Positions 11,482 to 20,140 of a stretch of DNA of 52,516 bases are shown here, piece by piece. The notes under the pieces were generated by a model that worked only from the letters and a program-made list of their open reading frames with translations, had not been told where the DNA came from and did no database searches. Both the position numbers and the translations under genes were made by a program. Origin of the DNA: Melioribacter roseus (GTDB lineage Bacteria; Bacteroidota; Ignavibacteria; Ignavibacteriales; Melioribacteraceae); NCBI GenBank assembly GCA_020722085.1, contig DYLN01000008.1, forward strand, positions 1 through 52,516. The letters run 5' to 3'. The first letter of the stretch is position 1; each line of letters opens with the position of its first letter.

Positions 11482-11808
11482 TTAAGAACTGGTTTTTGTG
11501 GTGAGGTGTAAACCGATAACCCCGATAAATATTAAAAGAATGAATATAATACGTAAAACTTCTTTAGGCTCATCGAAATAAATCATTCCATAAACTGCTG
11601 TGCCGACCGTGCCGATTCCAGTCCAAACAGCGTAAGCAGTTCCTATAGGAAGATTTTTTACGCCCAAAGCAAGAAAAACATAGGTTAATGCCATGCTGAT
11701 CAAAGTCAGAACGGTTGCTTTTATTTGAGTAAAACCCTGACTGTATTTTAAACCGACAGCCCAGGTAATTTCAAATATTGACGCTATGAAAATGTATAAC
11801 CACGACAA
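11482..11808 (-). CDS. Small multidrug resistance efflux protein, Gdx/SugE type (guanidinium exporter)
   Basis: A 108-residue protein with four transmembrane helices, the SMR norm. The essential membrane glutamate is Glu13 (FEITWAVGLKYSQGF). The stretch NLPIGTAYAVWTGIG matches the Gdx/SugE subclass, which exports guanidinium by proton antiport, rather than the EmrE drug-export subclass. Start is TTG: an AAGGTGA ribosome site lies at the right distance and the product then begins MSW as in E. coli SugE. I saw no recognisable guanidine riboswitch upstream, but covariance searching was not possible. Confidence 0.88.
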   Translation of the reverse strand: MSWLYIFIASIFEITWAVGLKYSQGFTQIKATVLTLISMALTYVFLALGVKNLPIGTAYAVWTGIGTVGTAVYGMIYFDEPKEVLRIIFILLIFIGVIGLHLTTKTSS

Positions 11809-11868
11809 ATGTATTCACCTTTTAAGATTAATGAAAAATCATAAATGAATGCAGAGAACTTTATGCTT

Positions 11869-12018
11869 TTATTTTTCTTTTTTATTGGGACGAAATTTTA
11901 TAAAAATTCCCAGAACTATAAATGCAATGCCTAAATAAACGAAAGAATATTGACCTCCAAAACCAACAGCGGCAAATACAATTCCAAGAATAATATAAAC
12001 AAAGCCGAGATTCTTCAT
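11869..12018 (-). CDS. Small 49-residue membrane protein
   Basis: A short gene upstream of the SMR exporter on the same strand. The frame begins with ATG at 12018, preceded by a strong GGAGGA ribosome site, and encodes 49 residues ending in TAA. The product has two hydrophobic segments (starting MKNLGFVYIILGIVFAAVGF, then an FVYLGIAFIVLGIF stretch) and a basic tail (KFRPNKKEK), so it should be a two-helix inner-membrane protein with a cytoplasmic C-terminus. I do not recognise a family. It may be cotranscribed with the exporter 60 bp downstream. Confidence 0.65.
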   Translation of the reverse strand: MKNLGFVYIILGIVFAAVGFGGQYSFVYLGIAFIVLGIFIKFRPNKKEK

Positions 12019-12222
12019 AGATTTTCCTCCGCTTCTTTATAAAAGGAAATATCTGTCTGATAACGGCAGATAAATGAAAATCTCAGAGACACTAAATGTT
12101 AAGAAAAATAATTTTATTTAATTAAGTGAAATTCGGTGTTGTTATCAAGCTTACCTGCTGATTGACAAATACGAAATTTAATATTAAATTAATTAAAAAA
12201 TTTTTATTTTAAGGAGATAAAA

Positions 12223-12738
12223 ATGAAAAACTGGAAATCATTTGTGATAATTTGCTGGCCGGCTCTAATTTGTCTGTTCTGCAGCATAAATATATCAGCA
12301 CAGAATGATAAAGAAAAAACAGAAACCTTGCTGAATAAAATGAGCTGGCTTACCGGGGAATGGAAAGGTGAATTGTGGAACGGAACAATTGAAGAATACT
12401 GGATGCCTGCAAACGGGAATAACATGACGGGTGTGTTTAGATTTGCAAGAAACGGACATATTCAATTTTCTGAAATTATGTATATCAACGAACACGATGA
12501 AACACTTTTATTTATGCTTAAACATTTCGGCAATGATCTAAAAGGTTGGGAGGAAAAAGAACAGACAATAGATTTTCCTCTCGTTGAATTGAAAAATAAA
12601 CACGCAATATTTGACGGGTTAACCTATCAGCTAATGCCTGATGGGAAGCTGAGGGTAACTGTACTGATTAAGGACAAACAAACCGACAAAATTAAGGAGG
12701 AGGAATTTTATTATTCTAAGGTGACAAGTGTTCAATAA
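12223..12738 (+). CDS. Secreted DUF6265-like protein
   Basis: A 171-residue protein with an N-terminal signal peptide (hydrophobic stretch about residues 5-22, cleavage expected after SISA or AQN). The mature part begins with MSWLTGEWKGELWNGTIEEYW, a pattern of the DUF6265 family, which has a small beta-barrel lipocalin-like appearance. No enzymatic residues are evident. The ribosome site AAGGAGAT precedes the ATG. It is a single-gene unit, followed by convergent rlmN. Function unknown. Confidence 0.78.
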   Translation: MKNWKSFVIICWPALICLFCSINISAQNDKEKTETLLNKMSWLTGEWKGELWNGTIEEYWMPANGNNMTGVFRFARNGHIQFSEIMYINEHDETLLFMLKHFGNDLKGWEEKEQTIDFPLVELKNKHAIFDGLTYQLMPDGKLRVTVLIKDKQTDKIKEEEFYYSKVTSVQ

Positions 12739-12818
12739 TAATACTATTGCGTAGCTTCTCTTCTCGGTAAACAAATATTTTGCAATGAATTGGTTGTTAA
12801 ATTATACCACTTTCATTG

Positions 12819-13883
12819 TTAATATTTCACAGCAAGCTGTCCGCACGCAGCAGCAATATCATCGCCCTGGGTGTTTCGAATCATAACTGTAATATTATTG
12901 TTTCTAAGTTTTTCGACAAATCGAAGAATTTCGTGCATCGGCGTTGGTTCTAGTTCTGCAGAAATTCCTGAGGGGTTCATGTGTTTAATGCTGTTAAAAG
13001 GAATAACATTTACTTTGGAGGGCAGCGAGCTGCATAATTTTGTCAAAGCCTTTATGTCGTCGTCACGGTCGTTAAGTCCGCTTAACATTACATATTCGAA
13101 AGTGATTCTTGTGCCGGTTTTCTTCGAATAATATTTCAACGCATCCACATTTTCTTTGAGGGGATATTTTCTGTTTATGGGCATTATTTTATTTCTGATT
13201 TCATCAAATGCCGAGTGTAATGAAAAAGCGAGTTTCACCCTGTGCCCGCTGTCGGCTAATTCTTTTATTTTATACGGTATGCCTGCAGTGGATATCGTAA
13301 TTCTATTCCTGCTTAATCCTTTGTTCAATTCATTCGTAAATATTGAAATAGTGCTCAAGGTAGATGCAAAATTCAGCAGTGGTTCTCCCATTCCCATGTA
13401 AACAATGTTGGTGATTTTTTCTTTGCCGATCTCTCTTGCCGTAAATAAATATTGATCAACAATTTCGCCTGCTGTTAAATTTCGTTTGTAGCCCATTAAC
13501 CCGGTAGCACAAAATTTGCAATCCAGCGGACAGCCGACCTGAGTGGAAATGCAAAGCGTATTTCTTTCTTTTTCCGGAATTAAAACTGATTCAATTTTGC
13601 GATTATCAGTTGTTGCAAATAAAAATTTTTGTGTACCTGTTGAATCTGATTTTTGAGTTGTGATTAATTCCAAAGAATTTAATGAGCATGTTTCGTCAAG
13701 ATTAGTACGCAGTTCTTTGGATAAATTTTTCATTTCACCGAAATCCCGGGCAAGATGATTATAAATCCAGTTAAATACCTGATCACCTCTGTATTGCGGT
13801 TGTCCGATTGAACTAAAATACTCTCTCAGTTCTTCCAGTGTAAGTCCTTTCAATCCTATTTTCTTTTTTGCCTGCTGCATCAT
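12819..13883 (-). CDS. rlmN: Dual-specificity 23S rRNA/tRNA adenine-C2 methyltransferase RlmN
   Basis: Radical SAM enzyme that methylates C2 of A2503 in 23S rRNA and A37 in some tRNAs. The cluster motif CPLDCKFC (Cx3Cx2C) lies near residues 117-124. The second catalytic cysteine, which carries the methyl/methylene intermediate, is in the C-terminal motif GDDIAAACGQL. The LRxNLDETC-like N-terminal accessory domain is intact. Length 354 is typical (E. coli 384). The gene is monocistronic and convergent with the DUF6265 gene. Two adjacent ATG codons are possible starts. Confidence 0.96.
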   Translation of the reverse strand: MMQQAKKKIGLKGLTLEELREYFSSIGQPQYRGDQVFNWIYNHLARDFGEMKNLSKELRTNLDETCSLNSLELITTQKSDSTGTQKFLFATTDNRKIESVLIPEKERNTLCISTQVGCPLDCKFCATGLMGYKRNLTAGEIVDQYLFTAREIGKEKITNIVYMGMGEPLLNFASTLSTISIFTNELNKGLSRNRITISTAGIPYKIKELADSGHRVKLAFSLHSAFDEIRNKIMPINRKYPLKENVDALKYYSKKTGTRITFEYVMLSGLNDRDDDIKALTKLCSSLPSKVNVIPFNSIKHMNPSGISAELEPTPMHEILRFVEKLRNNNITVMIRNTQGDDIAAACGQLAVKY

Positions 13884-14112
13884 TATATATTTTTATTACA
13901 GTGCTCAAAAATAAGACTAATTGTAAAATTTAGGAATTTTATTCTGTCTCATTGTTTCCAGTTTCGTTGCAAACTTATTTTGAATGATTTATTTTTAGAA
14001 TTAGATGAAATCCCAAAAGGAAATCATCCCAGCCGGTATTGTTGCACCACTGCAGACAGAGCTGGAAAAAAAGAATTACCAAAAGTAATCTTTACTAATT
14101 ATGAGGTAAAAA

Positions 14113-15255
14113 ATGAATTTTGATTTTACGGAAGAACAATTAATGATTCAGCAAACAGCGCGTGAATTTGCTGAAACAGAAATAGCTCCTTCAGCGGTTG
14201 AGAGAGACAAAAAAGCTGAATTCCCTGCAGAAATAGTAAAAAAATTGGGTGAGCTCGGATTTATGGGAATGATGGTTCCACCTGAATGGGACGGAGCCGG
14301 ATTGGACACAGTTTCTTACGTGCTTGCTATGATTGAAATAAGCAAAGTTGATGCAAGTGTGGGTGTGATAATGTCGGTTAATAATTCGCTTGTCTGTTTC
14401 GGATTGGAAAAATACGGAAGCGATTATATTAAAAATACTTATCTGCGTCCTTTGGCAAAAGGTGAAAAACTGGGTGCTTTTGCTTTATCAGAACCGGAAG
14501 CCGGCAGCGATGCAACTCAGCAGCATACGCTTGCTCATAAAAACGGCAGTAAGTGGGTAATCGATGGAATAAAAAATTGGACAACTAATGGTGTAAATGC
14601 CGACTATTATCTTGTGATGGCACAGACGGACAAAGAAAAACGTCATCATGGAATTACAACTTTTTTAGTTGAAAAAGGAACACTGGGCTTTGCTCATGGT
14701 GTTAAGGAAGATAAACTCGGAATAAGAAGTTCCGATACATGCTCGCTTACTTTTGAAAATTGTGAGGTGCCTGAAGAAAATATAGTTTGGGAAGTTGGAA
14801 AAGGATTTAACTTTGCGATGGAAACCTTGAACGGTGGAAGAATTGGCATAGCTGCACAGGCAGTTGGAATAGCTGAGGCATCCCTTTTAGCCGCAAGAAA
14901 ATATGCAAAAGAACGTAAAGCATTTGGGACTGAAATAGCAAATCATCAGGCTGTTCAATTTAAACTTGCCGATATGGCAGTCAAAGTAGAGGCTGCAAAG
15001 CTGTTGACACTTCAAGCTGCTGCATTAAAAGATGCAGGCAAAAAATTTGTCAAAGAAGCTGCTATGGCAAAATTATATGCTTCGAAAATCGCTGTTGAAT
15101 GTGCACTCGAAGCTGTGCAAATTCATGGAGGCTACGGCTATGTTCGGGAATACCTTGTGGAACGATACCTGCGCGATGCTAAAATAACGGAAATTTACGA
15201 AGGTACATCTGAGATTCAGAAAATTGTAATTGCCCGTGAATTGCTCAAAGATTAA
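14113..15255 (+). CDS. Acyl-CoA dehydrogenase, short-chain type
   Basis: FAD-dependent enzyme that introduces a trans-2 double bond into acyl-CoA and passes electrons to electron-transfer flavoprotein. It is 380 residues, the family norm. The signature FALSEPEAGSDA (about residues 121-132) and IHGGYGYVREYLVERYLRDAKI-type C-terminal motif are present. The catalytic base is the glutamate in ITEIYEGTSEIQ near residue 367, the position used by butyryl/short-chain dehydrogenases. The exact chain length cannot be fixed from sequence. A GAGGT ribosome site precedes the ATG. Only 2 bp separate it from the next gene, though the functions look unrelated. Confidence 0.94.
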   Translation: MNFDFTEEQLMIQQTAREFAETEIAPSAVERDKKAEFPAEIVKKLGELGFMGMMVPPEWDGAGLDTVSYVLAMIEISKVDASVGVIMSVNNSLVCFGLEKYGSDYIKNTYLRPLAKGEKLGAFALSEPEAGSDATQQHTLAHKNGSKWVIDGIKNWTTNGVNADYYLVMAQTDKEKRHHGITTFLVEKGTLGFAHGVKEDKLGIRSSDTCSLTFENCEVPEENIVWEVGKGFNFAMETLNGGRIGIAAQAVGIAEASLLAARKYAKERKAFGTEIANHQAVQFKLADMAVKVEAAKLLTLQAAALKDAGKKFVKEAAMAKLYASKIAVECALEAVQIHGGYGYVREYLVERYLRDAKITEIYEGTSEIQKIVIARELLKD

Positions 15256-15257
15256 TT

Positions 15258-15719
15258 ATGAAAAAATTTTTTGCTTTAATTATTTTTTTTGTTGTTGTGC
15301 TCCACGCACAGACTGATTGGGTCAGATGGAGCGGTGCGGAAATCTCTTATGAAATTAAAAAACAAGAAAAGAAAAACTATGCAATCGGCAATGCCAGCCC
15401 AGGAACAAAATTTTTATCAGGCATTAAAAATGCTTATTATTTCTTGATTTCGGATCTGGACGGCGATAATTGTCCGTTTTATCCGAGCTGTTCAAATTTT
15501 TTTGTCGCCTCTGTTAAAGAAACCAACTTAGTTCAGGGAGGATTAATGTTTGCGGACAGGTTCATTCGAGACCTCAATCCAATAAAAGGTTTGAATCATT
15601 ATCCGTTTTACTCAAACGGGAAATTGCTCGACCCTCCTGAAAATTATACTTTGATCTTTAATAAAATAACTTACATTCCCGGGGGTATTGTTGTTGGAGA
15701 TTATGATTCATCGAAGTGA
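15258..15719 (+). CDS. Secreted YidD-like protein
   Basis: A 153-residue protein with a signal peptide (MKKFFALIIFFVVVLHAQ) followed by a YidD-type core: CPFYPSCSNFFVASV near residues 72-86, then a glycine-rich GGLMFADRFIRD segment. Classical YidD is a small membrane-associated factor that helps YidC insertion and has no signal peptide. Here the cysteine/serine motif is displayed outside the cytoplasm, so the function probably differs. It heads a three-gene group with two TPR/membrane paralogues. The domain identification is moderately firm; the role is not known. Confidence 0.7.
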   Translation: MKKFFALIIFFVVVLHAQTDWVRWSGAEISYEIKKQEKKNYAIGNASPGTKFLSGIKNAYYFLISDLDGDNCPFYPSCSNFFVASVKETNLVQGGLMFADRFIRDLNPIKGLNHYPFYSNGKLLDPPENYTLIFNKITYIPGGIVVGDYDSSK

Positions 15720-15730
15720 AACGCTTTTAA

Positions 15731-15855
15731 GCGGACTAATCAGAATTGACTTGCTCCGCCGAATCGTCCGCCTCGTCAAGCCGATCCGCTCCGCCGAATT
15801 AAGGCGAGCCTGCTCCGCCGAATCAAGGCGAGAGGCGAGCCACTTCGTGGATTGT
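15731..15855. repeat. GC-rich dispersed repeat at the YidD-like/TPR gene junction
   Basis: This stretch carries repeated CTCCGCCGAATNAAGGCGAG units (around 15788-15807 and 15814-15833) plus a small CCACTTCGTGG hairpin at 15840-15850. It is far richer in GC than both flanking genes. A related hairpin (CCGCCTTTTTAGGCGAG) occurs at 36555-36576. It is open in the frame of the downstream gene and would encode an arginine-rich extension unlike the rest of that protein, so it appears to have been inserted between the two genes. Confidence 0.75.
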
Positions 15856-16713
15856 TTACAGGTCCGTATACTTTTCTTCTTTTTTCTTTTTACAGTTGAA
15901 ATTTTTACACAGCCGGGTAACAGCAATTTATTTTCTGCGGGTAATAGATTAAAATTTGGAAATTATCTCTTTTCTCAAAATGATTACCTGCGGGCAGCCG
16001 AAGAATACAGAGCATACCTTAAAGTTGAGAGTGACGACACGGCAAGATTTAAACTTGCCGAGAGTCTTTTGAGAATTGACAGATTTACAGAAGCAGCTGA
16101 TCACTTTAAAGGAGTATTTTTCAGCCGAGGACTGGGAGATTATGCACGCCTTGAATTTTACAAAGCTTTATTTCTTGGCGGCGGCTATGTACGCTTTCGA
16201 CAGACTGTAAATCAAGAAAATTATATGCCGGATAAGTTTTCTACCGAAGTAAAAAGACTTGGAATGATCTCGTATTTTTTCGACAATTCTGTTTTACCGG
16301 ATAGCTCGGAAATGTTTCATTATTTCGATGATTCCGTTAAAATTCGGATTAGAAAATTTTATTTGATGAAAAAATTCCCCGCATATAAAAATCCGTTGAA
16401 AGCTGCAATCCTTTCGGCAGTAATACCCGGTGCCGGGAAAATTTATACCGGTGAAATTGGCGATGGTATTACTGCGTTTGCTGCAACAGGGCTTCTTGCT
16501 TTTTTAGCTGTTGATAATTTCAAAGCAGGCCATAACTTCCGCGGCTGGCTTTTTGGCGGACTTGCCGCTTTCTTTTATGCTGGAAATATTTACGGCTCCG
16601 CTGCTTCGGCTCAAATATACAATGCTGGAATAAAGTTCGATTTCAACAGAGAAGTTAAATTGTATTTTGAAAAGAGAAATTATTTTTTGCCGTCTATCGA
16701 TTTTCTAAAATAA
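15847..16713 (+). CDS. TPR protein with C-terminal membrane domain, paralogue 1
   Basis: Signal-peptide-bearing protein (RILFFFFLFTVEIFTQ) with TPR-like helices (SQNDYLRAAEEYRAYLKVES and following) and a C-terminal glycine-rich hydrophobic domain starting ILSAVIPGAGKIYTGE, similar to TM2/DUF5683-type segments. The frame extends upstream to TTG 15688 or ATG 15703, but that extension is translated repeat DNA. I place the start at GTG 15847, which directly precedes the signal peptide and has a weak AGGCGAG upstream. It is paralogous to the next gene in both its halves. Probable envelope role; function unknown. Confidence 0.72.
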   Translation: MDCLQVRILFFFFLFTVEIFTQPGNSNLFSAGNRLKFGNYLFSQNDYLRAAEEYRAYLKVESDDTARFKLAESLLRIDRFTEAADHFKGVFFSRGLGDYARLEFYKALFLGGGYVRFRQTVNQENYMPDKFSTEVKRLGMISYFFDNSVLPDSSEMFHYFDDSVKIRIRKFYLMKKFPAYKNPLKAAILSAVIPGAGKIYTGEIGDGITAFAATGLLAFLAVDNFKAGHNFRGWLFGGLAAFFYAGNIYGSAASAQIYNAGIKFDFNREVKLYFEKRNYFLPSIDFLK

Positions 16714-16718
16714 AATAT

Positions 16719-17561
16719 ATGCTCAATTTCGATTACAAAATTTTCTTTATTTTCTTTTTAATTTTATTCTCAAAATTATTATCCCAAAACCAATTAAAAC
16801 TTCAGCTAGATTATGCGAATAATCTTTACAATTCCGGGCAGTACTTTGATGCTATAACTGAATATAAACGGCTGCAGTTTTTCGATTCATCAAAAATTTT
16901 TATTTACCAGTCCGACTATCAAATAGGTTTGTGTTATAAAGCCGGCGGTCATTTCGATAATGCAGTAAAATATTTTTCACTTGCCGAAATGAACTCTAAA
17001 ACCTATCAACAAAAATTCGATTCGAAAATTCAAATCATTAGAACGAATATATTAAGAAGAACTACCGACAGAGCTTTACAATTACTGGACAGCCTCGATA
17101 ATAGTTCATATTTCGAAACGAAAAAAGATACAATTAATTACTGGCGGGGCTGGACATATATTTTTGCAGATGATTGGAAAACCGCTGCTTTATTTTTTGA
17201 TAAAATTGATGCTCAACATCCGCTAAAAAAACTTTGCATCAAAGTCGAGAACAGTAAATATTCAGTTACTTTTGCAAAGGTAATTTCTTATATTTTGCCG
17301 GGTGCAGGACAAATATACACAGGACATTTATTATCGGGATTTCTGTCTTTGGGATGGAATCTGTTAGCAGGTTACTGGACAATTAATTCTTTTGCAGCAA
17401 ATAGAATTTTTGACGGCTTCACTGCCGGTACGTTAGTTTGGTTAAGATTTTATAGAGGTAATGTTCAGAATGCGGAAAATTTTGCCCGTGAAAGAAACAT
17501 TGATATTTCAAATAAGGCACTTCATTATCTTCAAACACAATATGAAGGAATCAAACCGTGA
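16719..17561 (+). CDS. TPR protein with C-terminal membrane domain, paralogue 2
   Basis: A 280-residue protein: signal peptide (residues 1-22, LILFSKLLSQ), TPR-type repeats (YNSGQYFDAITEYKRL and following), and the C-terminal hydrophobic domain beginning VISYILPGAGQIYTGHLL. The motif PGAGQIYTG matches PGAGKIYTG of the preceding gene, so the two arose by duplication. It starts 5 bp after that gene and overlaps the next gene by 4 bp (ATGA-like GTGAAA junction), so all are likely in one operon headed by the YidD-like gene. No catalytic residues are evident. Confidence 0.75.
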   Translation: MLNFDYKIFFIFFLILFSKLLSQNQLKLQLDYANNLYNSGQYFDAITEYKRLQFFDSSKIFIYQSDYQIGLCYKAGGHFDNAVKYFSLAEMNSKTYQQKFDSKIQIIRTNILRRTTDRALQLLDSLDNSSYFETKKDTINYWRGWTYIFADDWKTAALFFDKIDAQHPLKKLCIKVENSKYSVTFAKVISYILPGAGQIYTGHLLSGFLSLGWNLLAGYWTINSFAANRIFDGFTAGTLVWLRFYRGNVQNAENFARERNIDISNKALHYLQTQYEGIKP

Positions 17562-17986
17562 AATTATCCGAAGATGAAGTTAGAAGAATTACATTAGATA
17601 CTATTACTGAATTAGGTGAGAATGCAACGCCTGAACTTGTAAAACAAAAAGTAAAAGAAAAAATTGAAAAGTTGAGCGAGGGCAGTGTTTCCTTTCCTAT
17701 AGGCAGTACTTCATCGGGCAGAGTAATTTTAACCGCGTTCGGGCTGAATAAACCGGGCATCGTTGCTGCAATTACAAAATCAATTGCAGAATCGAACTGC
17801 GATATTCAAGATCTTTCTCAAAAATTAATGGGTGATTTTTTTACAATGATTATGATTGTTGATTTATCAACCTCGCCAAAAGACTTAAAAGGATTGCAGA
17901 AGGATATGGCAAAAATTGCCGAAGAACTAAAAATAAAAATTTATTTGCAGCATGAGGATGTTTTTAAGTTTATGCACAGAATTTGA
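17558..17986 (+). CDS. ACT-domain protein (UPF0237-like)
   Basis: A 142-residue protein. Residues about 57-140 form an ACT domain of the UPF0237/GcvR type (VILTAFGLNKPGIVAAITKSIAE, then DLSQKLMGDFFTMIMIVDL), the small-molecule binding fold that commonly senses amino acids. Residues 1-50 are an additional charged helical extension not found in the shortest family members. Start is GTG at 17558, overlapping the previous stop. It is followed after 35 bp by a UPF0210 gene; the ACT/UPF0210 pair is a widespread conserved neighbourhood, so the proteins probably act together. The ligand is unknown. Confidence 0.85.
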   Translation: MKLSEDEVRRITLDTITELGENATPELVKQKVKEKIEKLSEGSVSFPIGSTSSGRVILTAFGLNKPGIVAAITKSIAESNCDIQDLSQKLMGDFFTMIMIVDLSTSPKDLKGLQKDMAKIAEELKIKIYLQHEDVFKFMHRI

Positions 17987-18021
17987 TATTAGTTAACTTT
18001 CAATAAATAATTTACAAAGCA

Positions 18022-19383
18022 ATGCCGTACGAATTTGAAGAAATACTCGAAACGATTAGGATGACGGAGATAGAACATTTCGATATAAGAACTGTTACTC
18101 TTGGAATAAGTCTGCGTGACTGCCACGATAGAAATCTTGAAGTAGCCAAACAAAAAATATATGATAAAATATTGAAGTACGGAAAAAATCATGTTAAGCT
18201 TGCAAAAGAAGTTGAATCACAGTTTGGTATTTCAATTGCTAATAAAAGAATCTCTGTAACTCCGGTTTCAATTCCTTTTGATTCACTTAAGCAAGATGAA
18301 TTTATAGAGATTGCAAAAATATTAGACAAGGCAGCGGAAGAAATTGGCGTCGATTATCTTGCCGGTTACTCGGCCCTGGTTCAGAAGGGGATGACAAACG
18401 GAGAACTGGAATTGATTAGATCGATTCCCGAAGCTCTGTCACAAACAAAGAGAGTCTGCTCGAGTGTTAATGTTGCTTCTACAAAAGCAGGCATTAATAT
18501 GGATGCGGTTTTAATGATGTCAGAAGTAATCAAATCGACTGCAGAAAAGACAAAGAATAATGACTCAATCGGCTGTGCAAAACTTGTAGTTTTCGCAAAT
18601 GCTGTTGAAGATAATCCATTTGTTGCCGGTGCATTTCACGGTGTAAGTGAACCGGAGGTTGTTCTTAATGTTGGTATTAGCGGACCCGGAGTAGTTTTGG
18701 ATGCTGTTAAGGAAGCTGGTAAAGTCGATTTGCATCAACTTTCCGAAGTTATAAAGAAAACCATTTTTAAGATCACACGGGCAGGTGAATTAATTGGAAG
18801 AAAGACAGCCGAAAAACTCGGGGTACAGTTTGGCATTGTTGATATTTCTCTCGCCCCCACTCCGGCAGAAGGCGATAGTATTGCAGATATCCTGAAAGCA
18901 ATGGGAGTAGAAGACGTTGGAGCACCCGGAACAACAGCCGCTCTGGCAATGTTGAACGATTCTGTTAAAAAAGCCGGGTTAATGGCAAGTTCATCGGTTG
19001 GGGGATTGAGCGGTGCATTTATCCCTGTAAGTGAAGATTTGGGAATGATTAGAGCCGTTCAAGCCGGCAATTTATCGCTGGAAAAACTTGAAGCTATGAC
19101 TGCCGTCTGCTCGGTCGGATTGGATATGGTTGCAATTCCGGGTGATACGTCCTCGTCAACTATTGCGGGAATTATTGCTGACGAATGTGCGATCGGCGTA
19201 ATTAATGATAAAACTACTGCTGTAAGGATAATTCCAGCTTTCGGTAAAAAGGTGGGCGATTTTGTTGATTACGGCGGTCTTCTAGGAAAAGCACCTGTTA
19301 TGAGTGTAAGGAAATTAAGGTGTGATAATTTTGTGGGAAGAGGGGGAAGAATTCCGGCACCGTCAAGAAGTTTAACAAATTAA
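18022..19383 (+). CDS. UPF0210 / PFL-family (DUF711) protein
   Basis: A 453-residue cytoplasmic protein of the UPF0210 family, at its normal full length. Family features include the N-terminal [21 protein letters not shown] segment, the glycine-rich [25 protein letters not shown] region, and the C-terminal [15 protein letters not shown] motif. The fold is related to glycyl-radical enzymes, but no glycyl-radical motif is seen, and no reaction has been firmly assigned to the family to my knowledge. Its partner ACT-domain gene is immediately upstream. The ribosome site is weak. Confidence 0.9.
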   Translation: MPYEFEEILETIRMTEIEHFDIRTVTLGISLRDCHDRNLEVAKQKIYDKILKYGKNHVKLAKEVESQFGISIANKRISVTPVSIPFDSLKQDEFIEIAKILDKAAEEIGVDYLAGYSALVQKGMTNGELELIRSIPEALSQTKRVCSSVNVASTKAGINMDAVLMMSEVIKSTAEKTKNNDSIGCAKLVVFANAVEDNPFVAGAFHGVSEPEVVLNVGISGPGVVLDAVKEAGKVDLHQLSEVIKKTIFKITRAGELIGRKTAEKLGVQFGIVDISLAPTPAEGDSIADILKAMGVEDVGAPGTTAALAMLNDSVKKAGLMASSSVGGLSGAFIPVSEDLGMIRAVQAGNLSLEKLEAMTAVCSVGLDMVAIPGDTSSSTIAGIIADECAIGVINDKTTAVRIIPAFGKKVGDFVDYGGLLGKAPVMSVRKLRCDNFVGRGGRIPAPSRSLTN

Positions 19384-19635
19384 ATAGCAAAAGAACGCAT
19401 ATAAAGATACAAATGTAAATACAGAAAAATCCAGATAATGCTTTAAAGACAAGATAGCAATGCAAAACGATTTACTCAAATGGCTTCTTTGACGTCTTTG
19501 ACTTTTCTTTAAGCCAAAAGAGCAATCGCAAAAGCTAATCCGAGGTTGAGTAAAAAGGAATTGAATTTACTTTTTGTAGAATATCATTACAGGAAAAATT
19601 TAGCTGATAGATTTCTTTTTTTCTTGAGCAAAACT

Positions 19636-20040
19636 ATGTTGAATAAAAACGAAATGATTTTGGTTCTGAAACTTATTGTGAAGGTGTTCGATGAACAAAG
19701 TCTTCCTTTAACTTAGTTCACCTTGAAACCGCAATGAAAGTAGATGTTTTTGTTTTAAAAGAAGAACCGTATCAAAGAGATACATTTGAAATAAGAAAAA
19801 AGGACTCTCTTGACGAGAATTCAACCCTTAATTCTTTTGTTCTCCCGAAGAGTTATTTTTACCAAACTTGAACGGTATAAAATTAGTGGTAAAATTTCCA
19901 AACAGCAATGGCGCAACATTTTGGGAGTAATTAAAATTCAAGGCAATTCCTTAGATATGAATTATATGAAAGAATGGGCGGAAAAACTAAATATGATTGA
20001 TTTGCTGAATAAGGCAATGTCAGATGCAAAGATAAAATGA
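19636..20040 (+). pseudogene. Decayed nucleotidyltransferase-like gene
   Basis: Three fragments in different frames read as one broken protein. ATG 19636 opens a 26-codon piece (NKNEMILVLKLIVKVFDE). A second frame from about 19703 reads SFNLVHLETAMKVDVFVL and continues to FVLPKSYF. A third frame from about 19855 reads TKLERYKISGKISKQQWRNI and runs to 20040 with a helical end (DLLNKAMSDA). This order resembles small predicted nucleotidyltransferases whose N-terminal part should carry the active-site region; here that part is deleted and a frameshift lies near 19850. The preceding 19384-19635 holds no gene that I can see. The family assignment is tentative; the broken state is clear. Confidence 0.55.
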
Positions 20041-20140
20041 ATGTAATTTCAAGATTTTCAATGGTAGTGAATCTTTTTGTACCTTTACGGCTAATGCTGA
20101 TTAAATTTTTTAATTGAGGAAATTTTACAAAGGAGGAAGA

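Noticed and set aside
11809-11868. Possible guanidine riboswitch upstream of the Gdx/SugE-like gene
   Set aside because: Only 60 bp separate it from the small membrane gene and no ykkC-type conserved elements were seen.
14005-14088. Short frame (27 codons) before the acyl-CoA dehydrogenase gene, with another overlapping open frame
   Set aside because: Too short, no ribosome site or family resemblance; possibly a fossil, not supported as a gene.
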